This document shows, one piece after another, positions 10,701 to 24,889 of a stretch of 64,000 bases of DNA. Under the pieces are notes generated by a model. The model worked only from the letters and a program-made list of their open reading frames with translations, searched no databases and was not told where the DNA came from. The stretch lies in NCBI GenBank assembly GCA_037833965.1, contig AP031357.1, forward strand, positions 8,824,001 through 8,888,000. The letters are read 5' to 3'. Positions within the stretch are counted from its first letter, which is position 1, and every line of letters begins with the position of its first letter. The DNA is from Marchantia polymorpha subsp. ruderalis. Taxonomy: Eukaryota > Streptophyta > Marchantiopsida > Marchantiales > Marchantiaceae. The translations under genes and the position numbers were made by a program.

Positions 10701-13700
10701 GAATGATTGATTGGCCATCACTCTTGAGTTTCTGCAGCAAAAAGCCAAGAAAAACGTCCGTTTCCCCGTCCCTCATCATTAGCCAAATATTACCCAAAAT
10801 ATCATTTCCTTGCATAATCTACCAGTGGAGCTGGATTGCATGGATCCGATAGGATCTCCTTCTCGTAGTGTAGAGATAATTTTGGACTAAATTATTATAT
10901 AATTTTATTTATCTACTTGCTTGCTTATTTACTTATTTCCTCCTCTCGAGAGATCGAAGCAACGAAACATATTCCGACAACAATTAGATGGTTCCAGTTT
11001 TCATGTATTTTTTATTTTCACAGTCTATGATTCTGCACAGCCAGTGTTATCTATTTTTATTCTGCTAATAATTACTCGGCTTATAGTGCGTTATTATTGC
11101 TGCATCCTCTGGTCTGTTTGGCCGTCTGTTCTGTTTTTGCTACAAACAGTGATGAAGAAGTAAAAGCTCGTTCCACATTCCATCTCGATACTTTCTGTGC
11201 TCTATTAGACTCACAAGAGTTTTCCCCTAGCAAGGTCGAATATTACGCAGGCTATATAAAATTGTGGGTTGTCCAATGCGCGACAGGAAACTTGTTTCCC
11301 GATTGGCTGTCAGCATGTAGACACCGGAGCTGGAGGTGGAAATAATCGCAATGGAATCCAACATAGAGAGACAGAGAGAGGTGGGTGCCGAAGGAAACGG
11401 ATGGAATGGGGGAGGGAGAGAAGTCCCAGGAGATCTCCGGGGAGAAGTGACCAGTGAGGGGTGGGGGGAGGTTCTAGATCATTCCGAAGACTTGGAAAGT
11501 GGATAAAAGGCCCAACTTTGGGCCGTTGACACGTCTCGAACACTCGCTCGTCGTTGCCGGCTAACAACGACGACGACGAGCGAGGTCCCCGTCAAACGAC
11601 AATCATGGTCCTGTTTAAGACAGATAGAAGAATCTCGGCCACCACGCCCTCACCTGCATCTGCACCCTCACCCTCACCTCCAACCTTTTCCCCATGGCCA
11701 GTGAGTGAGTGTTCTTGTGAGCGCAAGCCCTCTGAAGAAGAGGGAAGCAGGCTCGCTATAAGGAGAGTTTTCATAATCCACGATTCGAGCCGTGGATCGC
11801 TTCCATCTCAGCGAGTAGATGGAAGAGATCGCCCGTACTGGATGGAGCAAAGGGTCGAGCAATGTGCTCGGCCTCCTCCCTGCTTGTCCTCGTAATCGCA
11901 GCTTCTTAAGGAATTTTCTGAGAGCTCGTACCTCGCCCACTGCCCTGCCCTGGCCCGGTCTGTCCCTGGTCTTGGCTCTGGCTGGGCTGGGCTGGGTTGC
12001 TGCTCTGGTGTCCAATGTCCATGGAGGTTCTCACTTACATCTGCACTCGGAGTTGCCGGTTGCTCTGTGGAATGTTCGTTCGTTGGATTATTTTTTTCCT
12101 CAGGAGCTTATCACCTTGTGCAGTGGGTGGTCGTACCTGCCAGCTCGAACGAAGGCTCTTAGACTCGTAGCGCACCATTTCGAGCACTCGCTGTTGTTGT
12201 CGTCCTCGTTCTGAATGGGATGGCAGATTGCGTAAAGTCAAAATCGATCCTCTGCCTCTCGTGTCGGAGGAGTTTTGGCATGCCAGTACTGTTCCTGCCT
12301 GCCTGCCTGCCTCCCTCCCTGCCTGCAGACGTCCAGACCATATGTCGTTGCGACGTGGTATTGCAACATCGATCGAGCGAACAGTTGTCTTTGTCTTCCG
12401 GTACCTTCGTACCACTACAGTACACATTTAAGAAGCTGTCTGCCTGTGCTTTCGTCTTGGTCAATGTTCTTAGGACTGCATCATTTCAGTCGCTGAAGTG
12501 GATTTCAATCCGAGACTTATCGATCAGATAAGCCCCTCCCTTCATCCCGTTTATGACCACGAGTATTATATTCCATCTTTTGAGTACGAGGTGGGGGCTG
12601 GTCACGTCACTCGCCACAAATTGGAAACCCCCTTCTTAAATATATGTATCGCGATACACGAGTTTATATTCGATAGGAATCTATCTACACATGATTTGAA
12701 ATATCCATCATGGATCTTGTGAACTCACAACAAAAGTCATCCAGGTGACCCCAGTTGATAGAAGAGTTGAGTACCCCAAAGTCGATGGATGAACTAGTCG
12801 TACAGCACTTGAGAAAAAATGGAGGGACGCTAGCCCTCGGGTGCATGAAACTTTGTCCAAAGGGAATACAATGAGAACAAGTCTCTGCACTTGGTTTCAT
12901 TATTTTTTATTTTTTATTTTTAGGAGCCCTGGACTTGGTTTTATTTCGGTTTTTTTATTTACTGCAAGCTGCTCTGCACTTATTATAATCGCAGGCAAGG
13001 TCAGGACATTCACGAAAGAAACAAAAAGCCTCCCCAGGACTACGTAAAAGAAGAACTCACCTTTTCTCCTCCTTGTCGAGTGTTTGAAGCCCGGATTGTG
13101 TTTCCATCCAAAGTGTTTCTTTAGCATATTGGACTCGTAATCATGGACCATCACTGCTTTCTCCGTCGACTATCACTCGTGGCAATCAGACACCAGCGAA
13201 TCTGAAGGTCAACTGCAATTTGGAACTCGAATCATCGTTATACTATTTTTCGTTCGTACTCCATACATACACACCACGTACGAGCCCTCTAAGAGCCACC
13301 CACGCTTGGTGCATTCTATCTCTTCCACTTGGACTGACTTTGTCCCCCGCAAGTAAATTTATCGCTCACCAGATTCACCGGCTTCTTCCTTCTCGTGTGA
13401 ATTTTAAAGCCCTCGACCTGAATCGCAAGTTACGTCTGAACTAGTCCCATGTATACAACCAGTGTATATACTGTAAAATAGCACGCTTGTCAACTCTAGA
13501 TTGACTTTTGCGTGATTCTGCGGTTTTGACTCGGAAAGAATGTACAGTCCTCGACATGAAACAGGAAAGTATGAAAGTATGTCAAGAGGGATCTCTCTGG
13601 AAACTCCGAATTGGACTTGCGGGTGGAGTGGTGTCCATGTATATCGCACGAGCATAGACTTCACTAAAGTCTTCTATATTTCATGCTTTCTACTTCTCGC

Positions 13701-16480
13701 AGCCACCTACCATCGTTGAACCTGCTCTGAATCAACTATTCTCAGTTCATCTCTTTTGGTTTTCGGCAAGAAGAGAACTAGACCGGGCCCAGTGCTCATG
13801 CTTTTGATCCTAAGTGACACTAGAGTTTGACAAAATTTCTAAGACTTGGACCCTGGTCAAGAATTTTGGGGCATTATGTTCGGTGAGTGAGCTCAGCGGT
13901 TCCTTCGTTCAGGTGGACGAACAAATGGAACTGGAATCGTTCTTGCCATGTCGAAGATCGGGCGATATCTACTTCGCCCGACGAAGAAGAAGAAGACACC
14001 TGAAGATGCAAGAGAACGGAACTCCGAATTTTGCAACGCTACATGTTCAGCCTGCGACTTGGGTCATGTATTTCCAAACAGAAGCAAGCTTTGGCGTTGG
14101 AGACCAATGGTGGGAGGTCAAAGGCAAACGGAGGAGGTGTGCTACTCCGGATCACATGTTCCCTGGTCTCTCTCGCTCGGTCGGTTGGTCGGTCAGCCGA
14201 GGAATTCGGAAAGCTCCCTTTCCTTGGTGCATGGGAGCCAATATGAGCTGTCAACACCATCTTCCAAGCCTTCCCTGTGCACCAACTTCTAATCGCGGGT
14301 TATCAAGGGACAAAGTAATTAATAAAGCCAACAATCCAAGCATAGCAATCCGTTCATGGGTTTGCATGCATGGTCTCACGTTCCTGAGATGAATGGATGG
14401 TTTGAAGTCAGCAGCAGGCATGAAGAAGAAAGAGTGCTCACGCCATATTGTGATAAATATAACTTATTGGCCTTTCCAAACCGCCTCCTTTAATATACCG
14501 GTGCCTGCAATAACTTGTTACCATCAACAAGAATCCTCGTTGGGATACTATGCACATAACGTAAAGCCCCCAAATCTCTACAGCAGAGATCCGCCTGTAC
14601 ACAGTGAGTGTATTTGTTCGTTGTCAACAAGACGGTATTAACTTAAGCTGATGGTGAATCTAGAAGCGGTTTGTGATGATATAAATCTGCTAAGTAGTCG
14701 AAATGGATGGATGGATGCCATCATTAGTCTCTCGGCAGGCTTGACTGGGCATCAGCAGCAGCAGCAGCAGTTTTGGTGGTAGGTTGCAAAGCACGATCGG
14801 TTGAGAATTCAAACTTAAGAGAAAAGGGCATTGATTACGAGATGCCAAACCCAACACCAGCTCAAAAATGGTCAAGAGGCTCGGCACCGTCAAACAACAA
14901 GTCCGTGCTTACGTTACCGCCTTCCGTGTCTACATTAAATTTCCCACATCCTGCCCAGCTAAGCAGGACCAGGACACCCTTCGGATGAAGTCGTCAATGT
15001 GGATCGAAGGACAAGGGCAAGCTCAAACTGTGGGTCCAGTGCACAAGGCTGAGAAAACTATAGGTTAAAGCGAAGCGAGCGAAATGAGAGGATCCGAAGA
15101 TGTGGCCACTTAATGTGTCTAACTCTAGCGGTTCAGACAGAATCCACTCGAGCTCGTGAGACTCGAAGGGAGTTATCTGCAGAGAAAAGCCCCATTAATG
15201 TACGACATCGAGGATTGGCATCAATTTACTGTACTGAAGTGGAGTGGAGGACGCTGTAGATGTTGATCTCCCATTGCACACACTGCACCATTTGTGTACC
15301 CAGAATCCATTGATTGATCTAGTGCTTGCCTACGCCCATTATTTTACTACATGCCCCTGCATAACGCAACTTTTCCCACTAGGTGCCAAAATCCATCGGT
15401 CTGCTAACTGTCGACTCCTGTTACATTGTTCCTATCCAACGATACCAACGAGTTACAGCCAGCATTCATGTGAACGACACTCGATTCTCGACCCTGTGCC
15501 CACTGCCCCGCTGTTCCCGGCTAAAGAAAGGAATGACGGGCATCGAGAAGTATAGTTTACAGAATCACAGAGAGGATACAGCCGACAGATTGACATCAGA
15601 GCCCAGACCTGGCCCGGATCGGTAGCCAGAAGTGGCTGTGGCTGCTGCTGCTACTTTTGGCGGTGCTTGCTGCCTCTGTTGACTCGAATGCTCTATTTAG
15701 ATGGGGTTTCTGAAAATTGCCCAATTTGGGCGGTCACGAGACTTTGGCATACGATGGACTTGCGAGGAGTTAGTCGGCCACGACTCATCGAAGCGCAGAT
15801 GAGCTTGCTTGCTGGCTGGCTAGCTTGCTGTGATGAATGTTCCACTTTCTGGTTTTCACTCATTTATGGATCCAGGCTCATGTTGATATTCCTCCCTCCC
15901 GTCATCAAGTTTTTCACCGCACTCGCATCGAGAGTTCATTAGTTTTTGGCTTTCCACCTTTACTACTTCCGTTCAAGGTCGCCATGGAAAGGATTCAGCG
16001 GATCGGCCGGCATCTCTATGATTGGCTCCCAGCATGGGACAAGGACCAAAGTCATTTCCACTTCACCAGCGTCCTCTTGAGTTTCTACCAAACAGATTAG
16101 ATCTATCCGATAGAGTACCCCACGAGTACCCCAGATCAACTGGGACTGTTTCATTACGTGCTGGCAGGAGAATTTTGTGCAGTGTTTATCCATGCACGTT
16201 TACAAGCTCGGAATTTGTTTCCAAAATGTCCTCAATAGTTTTCAAGTGTCAAGTTAGCCTTGTGTTAACATGATGATTCAGAAATGATTGCTCTTGAATA
16301 TTGAAGCCTAATTATATATATATATATGCCCACTTTTCCATATTAGTACACATCGGCTTTTTTACACTTACATATGTGGGTTACACAAGGTTAGCTATCA
16401 CCAATGCGAGTATTTTTACAATCAACGAGAGAAGAATAAGAGAGAGACACAAAAAAAGGAAAAAAAAGTGTGTGTGTGTT
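10701..16480. other. Intergenic DNA, no gene identified
   Basis: The stretch has mixed composition that becomes more AT-rich rightwards, with short CAG/CTG patches (near 14755 and 15645) and a CTGC-rich patch near 12296. The longest open frame (about 13814-14392) begins with GTG, contains a simple run of Arg codons and resembles no family I know. I find no domain signature, transposon terminus or RNA gene. Confidence 0.45.
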
Positions 16481-16513
16481 GGGGGGGGGGGGGGGGGGGG
16501 GGGGGTGGGGGGG
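16469..16513. repeat. TG repeat followed by G25-T-G7 homopolymer
   Basis: A short TG dinucleotide repeat leads straight into 25 consecutive G residues (16481-16505), one T (16506) and seven more G residues (16507-16513). The tract could form intramolecular G-quadruplexes. The exact length is the kind of feature that sequencing and assembly often misreport. Confidence 0.85.
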
Positions 16514-19500
16514 ATCAAATCTTGAGAGTGAATAACACTTCTCTGCATCTTTCAATTTGATTTATTTTTATCCACATTTGGATACCAATCGAGGACTACA
16601 GAATATTGCATAGAGATACCCAATAATGTTTTTTGAAGTCTGGGGGTTCATTGAATTTTCTCAATTGTGAAAGATGTATTCTCTCTTCTGATTCGATTAT
16701 ATCTATTGAAAAATGAAAATATTGAATTTGAATCATGACCACATTTAGAGCTTAATTTTTGTGGGGATTGGAATTTGCTTACTTCAGATTAAGTTTTGAA
16801 GTTGTCTTTATGCAGATGTGATGAGATACATAAATGACTACCATACAAAAACCTATCGTTATTTTTGTGTGATAGATGGAACACACTACCTTTCACTCAT
16901 GGAATCACAAAAGGCTGCATCAACTATCTATACATGTTTATTGATGTACATTGAATATTCACTATTCAAGAAATTCTAAGGATGTTGATATTGCCATCTT
17001 ATCTTTGTGAACATTTCAAAATAATATCATAAATGAAAACCATATAATTTATATATATTTCATTTCCAAGCTTTTTGTGTTATTCGATTCATCTCTTATT
17101 TTCTTCTGATTCACACTTGGTATAGAACTTTTAAAAAACTCAGAATAGAAGATTTATTACTTTCCAATTTATTCATTTGAATGTCAAAAACTAAACGCCC
17201 AATGTCTAGTCCAATTTCAAAAGGTCTACCACATGCATAAAAGAAAAATCCAGTTCAATAAAACGTAAAATGACTATAGAACCTTTCAAAAAACTTTAGA
17301 GCTGATTTTGAGCCGCTAAATATACACTTTTCTGTTTTTAAAACGATACAAATTAATGTTACATGGCTTTCACAGAGATAATCTATTTATCACTTTACAT
17401 ATGGTCAAATATAACATTCATTCTGAATTCAGATTGCACTCATTTATATAAGTGTTGAAGAAAAGTTATGATAGAGTAGTTTTTTATAGACGAAAAGTTG
17501 AAGTACAAGATCTAACATAATAACATATCGGTTTTTTTCATTGATCGTCTTGATATACTAATTTTTCAATATAAAATATCACATGCATATTTGAATTTGG
17601 AGGTAAGGAGTATATCTATACTATTTAACACATTCAGTAAATTTGGATAGGTAAATTTTAAATCTTTATAGTTATAGATGTAAAAGTAAGCAAAGTTTTG
17701 TTTTAAGGCGAGTGAGATTCAAATTCTCGAACATGTAGTATCTTCATTAGTGCTTTTACTTTGTTCTGATACTTTTAAATTGTATGATTATGACAAGAAA
17801 TTACAGAAATATTTCCAATATTTATTTTATTCAAAAAAGATAAGGAATTTTTAAAACAAAAAATAAAATAAAAAATACAGTTGAATATGATTCATTAAAA
17901 TATTTTTTTTATCAATTCGTATTTTTTTGAATAAAATTTCTACAGCCAAAATGGATGCTTAAAAATTTGAAGATACCAGTCAGAACAGGTACACAAACGA
18001 TTTATTTTTATGTCTGAATTGATTTATTTATTGCCTTTACGGTTAGTTTTCAGGAATAATTATCTTCTCTGGAAGGAAAAAATACAATAAAATACTTCAT
18101 ACTTTTTTAAATGAGTCAAACGGAAGATATTACGGTGGGAGACACGTACACTCTTTCCCACGTGATAGCCTTAGATTACAATAAGTCAATATTTTATTTC
18201 GAAAATGTATCTATATTTATGAATGGACATTCTAGAAGACTCCAGTATGAAATTTCGAAATTGACGAATTCATTCAAAATCACTAACTTTGTAGTCTACG
18301 TATTGCATTAAAATCTTGAAGCTAATGATTTAATCTTTTTCATTAAAACCTTATGTCGTTTCTTATCAAACAAGCTTTTTGAACCCGAAATATGTGAAAG
18401 GCAGGCAACCTGTATTGTACACAGGTTGTTGAAAAGAGTATATCTCGAAAGAGAAAAAGTGAAAATGAATCTACTCCCCACTTTGGGAAAGTGGGCATCA
18501 TTCTGCCAAGCTCCCAATCTATTCTAGTTCGCGGATCTTCTAAGCTTTGCTTTTACAATTTGCTGAATGTAAGAGACTTACTTGTTTTCGTGCCCTTAAA
18601 TGATTTTCATGCCCAATTATTGCAGATGATTCAAAAGCATGCTTCTGCTCCTGACCTTGAGATTCACGCTGCTATCACACATGTCTGAGATCATTAGTCC
18701 GTTGATAAGAAAATGGAAACTGAGATAGATTGTAACAGACAATCATTAGAGCTCCAAGAAGAAGACCAAAGCAGTTAAATAGATGATAAATCATCAGAAT
18801 AAGAAGGAAAGGACGTTCTGCTATTTATCACAAAACATGCATCATGTACCGATGGGAAAGTTGTGACTCGGGGGCGAATGTAACGTGGGATCTCATGTTT
18901 AATGTGAGGCAGCAGCTCTTACATTATAGTATCTGCTTCACTATCCATTTGCGTTACGAAGGTGTAAATATCTTCAGCATCTTCAGCAAATGAGGCGAGT
19001 GGCAGATTCCTGGCTTACTGACTTTCATTCCATTCTTGACCTGAGTACTATTCATCTTCTTCTACATTCGCATATGGAGGTTGCACCTAAGTTAAAAAAT
19101 GTATTATACAGATTTTTCAACATAAGGTATTCTCTTCGTATGCAAGCTGTGGATTCTTTGTGACATCATCCTCTTCCACCATCATCTAACTACACAAGGA
19201 TATAATAACATATAACTTATATGTTATATCATCCTTATATGCTTATATGATATAAGCATAAGGTGTATGTTCATGGTTGAATATGTTGAAGTTCTCACAC
19301 TTTTGACTCTTGATATCTTTAGTGATATTCATGGATCTTTAGATGGTTTGAAGGTACCAAGCTACTATTGGTTTTAGTTTTTTTTTCGTATATATGCTGC
19401 AACCAACACTGTTTTGAAAAAAATGATCATCAATACTTGGGGATGGGTGGCGCCTGAAGAGGTATAAACGTCTGCTCAACGGTCATTGTTCTATTCTCCA

Positions 19501-22500
19501 GACTTTGAATGATACGAAGTGCGAACTCCGAAATTCACAAGCGAGAGAGATATTGTGGAAGATAATACTGTATATGTCAAATTTTTTATATATGTATTTG
19601 ACTATTTTGGTCATTTTTTACTATGATCAACAAAAGCGTTGAATGTTGCATTTCAGAAATTAATAATACATCTGATGCCTTTTGATGTTATAGATAGTTC
19701 TATTGAATAATTCTATCTCAATCACAAAAAAATAAATATGATTGAAATATGACAAGATTCTTCTTCTGATTCCAGCTAATCATGCTCCTTTGGTTTCAAC
19801 CGCATAGGAATTGATGGGTATTTCTTATTTTTGCTATATTCCTTCTCATCCAATATCTTTATTAGATAGGTTGATATGTAAGTGGTTTGCTAATGTGTTA
19901 CATTAACACCTATATCTATGTAAATAACTGTCACGAACTACTAATGGGCCTCCTTACCTTGCAACAGTCTCAAGCATGGACAATATTTTCAAGACCTGCT
20001 GAGGATCCACCACCAGGTCACGAAAGTATTAAACCGTAGATGTGCGGAGGCGCTGGTGAAGAAGTTGTCTCATATGAGGAGTATTTTAATTTACATCAGA
20101 TTGAGCTCAGAATCTTCCATTTATCTCAGAGCCCAGGATCATTTTTCATTTTTGTGCACTCTTGCAATTATGTTTTCAAAGGCGAATCTCTGTTATATGA
20201 ATGCCTTCAGTATCATGATCCATAGTAATTCTTCAGAGTATTGGTGCCAAGGACTTAGCCATTGGGTTTTATTAGTTACTATCACAATGAGAATTAGATA
20301 GTATAATATATAATCGAGCGTTACACTCAGCAGCGAGAATTATGTAATACAATTTAGATGAGAATTTTATATTACAGCGTGAAAGTGACCACTCACCCTA
20401 CAATAAAAAGTATGTACTACATAACAGAGTGAAACACGGGACCAGACAATGAGAATTTGGTACCACAATCTACAATTAAGCACCAGAACTAAAGGTCTTT
20501 GATTGAGTAGCAATTTTTTATGAAATGCACAAAGCTATTTCGCTAGCAACATTGTCATGCCGATCCCATCCATCACCTCGATCGAACCTTCGTGGATCAA
20601 AACGCTGTCAAATATGACAAAATTCTGAAACGCGGAAATGGATAGGCACCGCTTCTGCTGCTAGATCTGACTTACTCGCTGCAGGTCCTACGAGAGACGA
20701 CTAGGCGACTCGAGCATCGAGCTTTCATCTGACGGTTTGCTTTGATGTATTTTACGAGCCGAGCCTAGCCGACATCTCCCTACAAACAACCAATTTCATG
20801 GGGAGCACCGCAACACGTTGACCTCACTTAGCGTCAGCAAACATAAAGAATTCTGCGGGCGTCTCCGTACGTCTAATTAGCCCAATTGCCCAATGTCACC
20901 TCGGACGATTTGAAAACACGAAGCTGCGGGAAAAGGATGTATGCTTCAGGAAACTCCTCCTCAAATCAAACGATCGTCATGAATCTGATGCGAGACGGAG
21001 ATTCCGCCCATCAATGTGGGCGTGGGAATTCATGTGCCAGACGCAGTCATGTCACCGCTTGAATCGTGCTGAGAGGGTGGGGGTGACAGTGATTATGACT
21101 CTCACTTACGTTGATTAAGCTCTACACGTCTACGTAGTTACATGCGCACGATGAATACTGTATCAGTCGAGCCCGAGACTTGCTGCCATTACGAAGTACG
21201 AAGGACCCAAATTCACACGCTATTGTACGTGTACACGTACGTGATGACCGAGTACCGAGTACAGAGTACCGTACTGACGAGTATGGAATGCATGTACCGC
21301 GTAGAAGCACTTGCAGTCTGGTCTGGAAATATCCATCCGTCCGACCTTTACTGACGAGGTGACTGCGAGGCGAAGTACGAGCATGTGCTGCAGTGGTAGA
21401 TTGCAGAGGGGCGAGAGTACCGCTCTAGGAGCCTAGAGTCTGGATCTTCGGCACGAGAGGGAGGGAGGGAGGGAGGGAGGAAGGGAGGATTCAAGAGGGA
21501 TCGACTGCAAATCATTTGCCAGCCGTTTGGAAGTGAGGAAGTGCAAGGAAGTGGGATTCATGTTCGCATCACATGGCATCAAATCTTGCAACGACATTGC
21601 GTAGCAGAAAAGGTGAGCTGATGCCGTAAGGAAGGGAGGGAGGGAGAGAGGAGGAGGGAGGAATATGTCTGAGAGAGCAGATGGGGATCTGGAAGACTGG
21701 AGCCCCGAACGTGAAAGGCTTCAGAGCCTAAACTGAGGAATCTTGCGAAAGAGATCTGAGCTTTGGGCTTCTGGACAGGGCCAATCGGATCTGCTGCAGT
21801 TGAATCATGGATGTTGTATGAATCTGGGCTCTTGGCAGATCTGGTCTACTGGGTTCCATATGGTGGCAAGCATTTGTCAGATTTATTACGCGCAAAGACA
21901 TTCTCCACTGAAAGTCCCTGCACTTACTTACTACTCGTGACTTGGATTCGTCCAAGTATTCTAGCTTGCTATAACACGGAGTTCGTCTCATGCCATTCTA
22001 GTTATGGGTACTGTAAACCAGTTAAACCCTGGTAATACTTTGCTTTTGGTCGAAGAATCCTTTGCGTCCAAAAGCTACTTGTGAATGCAAGAGCTTTATT
22101 ATATCAGTAAAAGAATTCAAAGATATTTTGAACTACAATCACATGAACATAGAATAAAAACTGTCAAAGATAACAGTTTTGAAATCTTCCAATGCAACTT
22201 TACGCTTGTACAGCATCTGCTTTTTTGAATAATGTCTAGAACTAACACATATTTGTATCTATATATACATGTTTTCATCTCTCGGAAAATGCAGATAATA
22301 ATGTTTAAAAACTGGATTTCTTCAAATTTTTTAACTAATTATTAGAAATTTCTATTTAGTATAGCAAGTGACTATAATGAAGTGACATTAACATTCATAT
22401 TTATTTTGAAAAAAACATTAGAATATGAAAAATCAAATATCAAAATCACTTGTTATGGCAAAAATTTAGTGATCATAAGTGATTCAAGTTTCAAAATCTA

Positions 22501-24889
22501 CATATGATATGAGTATTCAATCAAAGTCAAATAAAATAATTTGTTGGTCTGTAGTATAACACCAAGAGAATACATAATCAAACTTCTTCAAACCACATAG
22601 ATTAGACGTTGAAATCTCAAATTAATATTAATCTCGATTTAAAAAATATGTGAATAAATCTAGATTATGAAGTAAAGTTTGAAATAAATACAAAATTTGA
22701 CATTGATATCTATCAATATGAATAAATTTATGACTGATTCAATACTTAATAAATAAAATAATAAATATCTATGTATTACAATTAAAAATAGAGTAAGAAA
22801 AAGAGTTGAAAATAAAAAATTCAATATTATGTATTATACATTTATTCATAATAAAATAATAAGAATATAATATATTTACAATTATAAATATCAAATTATT
22901 ACTTTAAATTATAAATAAATGATAAAATATAAACCAATTTATTAAAAAATCATTTTTATCTTGTGCTTACAATACAATTTATTTGTCAACTTATTGAATG
23001 AAAAATTAGATGATCAATTTACTTGATTTTGACAACAAAGTTTACAATTATAAATTTTACCATATGAAAATAAATATTTTAACATATTCATGTTTGAAAT
23101 TATTTGATTGTTAAATATATTTATAAAGAAAATCTTGTTATAAAAAAGTTTTTATGACATATTATAGTTATATAACAGAAAAAAATTTATAGATGTGGAT
23201 TTTTTAATATATAGTAGGTATCTTTAAGATAAAAAAAATATTTAATCCAACAGAATAAGTAGATATATAGTTCACCATGCAAGATTAAGTCCATTCAACA
23301 CACAATTTTTTTTGTTAAAAAATTTTCTAAATTACGTTAATGAGATCAATGATCAACTCTTTTATATAGAAGAGAATTTTGATTTAAATAACTGTATTTA
23401 ATATAATTTTAAAAATGAAAATTAAATTTTAATCAAATTCACTATTTAATTGAATAAATTTATTCATTGAGTTATGATTGATGTTCTTGTCATTTTGATA
23501 TGACATTGCATGAGTAGTTCTTTAATAAACTTTTTGTAGAGAAAAATGAATGAATGAAGGATTTAATTTCAAAAAAATTTCGGAAACGAATCAATTAAGG
23601 TAATCAACGCTTTTATAATGACAAGGTTAATAGTTCTGGTTTGAGCTGCAAGGTAGAATTTTCATTATTATAACTATACTAATTTAGGATCCCAATTTTT
23701 TTCGTGATTGCGATTCCCTTTACTGAAGTTTAAAAAATCGTAGGGCTTGGATTGTTGTTGGAACCAAAGATTGCTACCTAAAAATCTTTCTCATTATCTC
23801 ATGTGAGTAACAAGTGTATAATGTATATATGAGGAACTTACAGTAAAAACAAATTTATACTGGTAACAAGATGAAATAGTTATTATGAAAACTAGGGGAT
23901 CAGTACGTTTGTAAATGACGAAAATTAAGGTCAAGTTGGTTTATTTTTGACGGTTAATACAGTTAAATGATGCAGATACTAAGGACTTTCTAAAACGAAC
24001 TATGAGAATTCTAATATTCAATTTACAGTATTCAGATGTCCAACGACTTGATGATTGCAAAAGCTATATTTCAATATTTCGGTTTCTTGAGGTTAATATT
24101 TTGCCAATGAATGTTCTGATTTACTGTCTTCATAGCAAACGTATCTTTGAAAGTAAAGAACTTTAAGAGACGAAACGTATTAACTTCAATGGGACTCCAA
24201 CCGCTTAGTACACTTAGAAACAAATAGATGATGGGAATGAAAGAATTGCTGTATTGCGCTGCACTGGATCCCGAGATTGGTGGAAGTAGTATTTTTTCGT
24301 GATTTTGCTTTGGAGCTGGGATATGTCTCTAATCCTTAGTTGGTTTCCAAGTACACCCTATGCATCATATAAACATGGCTGGAGTTGCGATGAAGCGACT
24401 GTCTGGTTTTCATTCCCAGAAGGCGATGATGTTTCCCCTCATGGAGAGAAAGTCCTCTACATGATGACTTAATTACTCAGATGCTGGCGTACAGGTCCAA
24501 ACTCGTTGGATATCAAAATGTTCGTGCAAATTAACTCTATTTGCATCGTGCAAATCCTTGCTGATGATGCGATAAGGCGAGAATGGACGGTCCAACCTTG
24601 TTGTATTATTGATAGCTAGGGAGAATCACCTTGAGCAACAGACCTCTGCAGAGCTTATGATCTCGTCGATGCAGTCTGCAGCTAGTTTTTGCTGGCAATG
24701 ACCTTCAACACAGACAATTATCTGCTGGAAAGGGCTTCGCAAGCAAGAACTGGGCTGCTTATTCAGTGCAACTTCCTCACCCGTTGCTTCCTCACTTGCT
24801 TCCTGACCTCATTGCCACAAGATGTCCAGGAGACTTTCGAGATAGATTCCGTCAATCAGATCTTCGATCCTTTCTTTCAAAGTACGACA
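16514..24889. other. AT-rich gene-poor tract
   Basis: This is mostly AT-rich DNA, extreme at about 22000-24000, with a less AT-rich island at about 20500-22000 that holds GGGA repeats. I see no protein family, RNA gene or paired terminal repeats. Around 18845-18885 a short purine-rich run with five Gs is followed by TGTAACG, as at some polypurine-tract/LTR junctions, but I found no matching second LTR. Small palindromes occur, for example GTACGTGTACACGTAC at 21225-21240 and an imperfect one near 19236-19262. Confidence 0.45.
21459..21482. repeat. GGGA/GAGG-type microsatellite
   Basis: Five or more tandem GGGA units on the plus strand, in a locally purine-rich block. A second purine-rich block lies near 21633-21662. 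No gene is assigned next to them. Confidence 0.85.

Noticed and set aside
10107-10706. 199-codon plus-strand open frame
   Set aside because: It starts with GTG, is low-complexity (Ala/Ser and Val/Pro repeats) and lies in GC-rich DNA where long frames arise by chance.
13814-14392. 192-codon plus-strand frame
   Set aside because: GTG start, an Arg homopolymer and no recognisable family or splice context.
18845-18960. Polypurine tract followed by TGTAACG as a possible 3' LTR boundary
   Set aside because: No second copy of the putative LTR, no primer-binding site and no retrotransposon domains could be paired with it.
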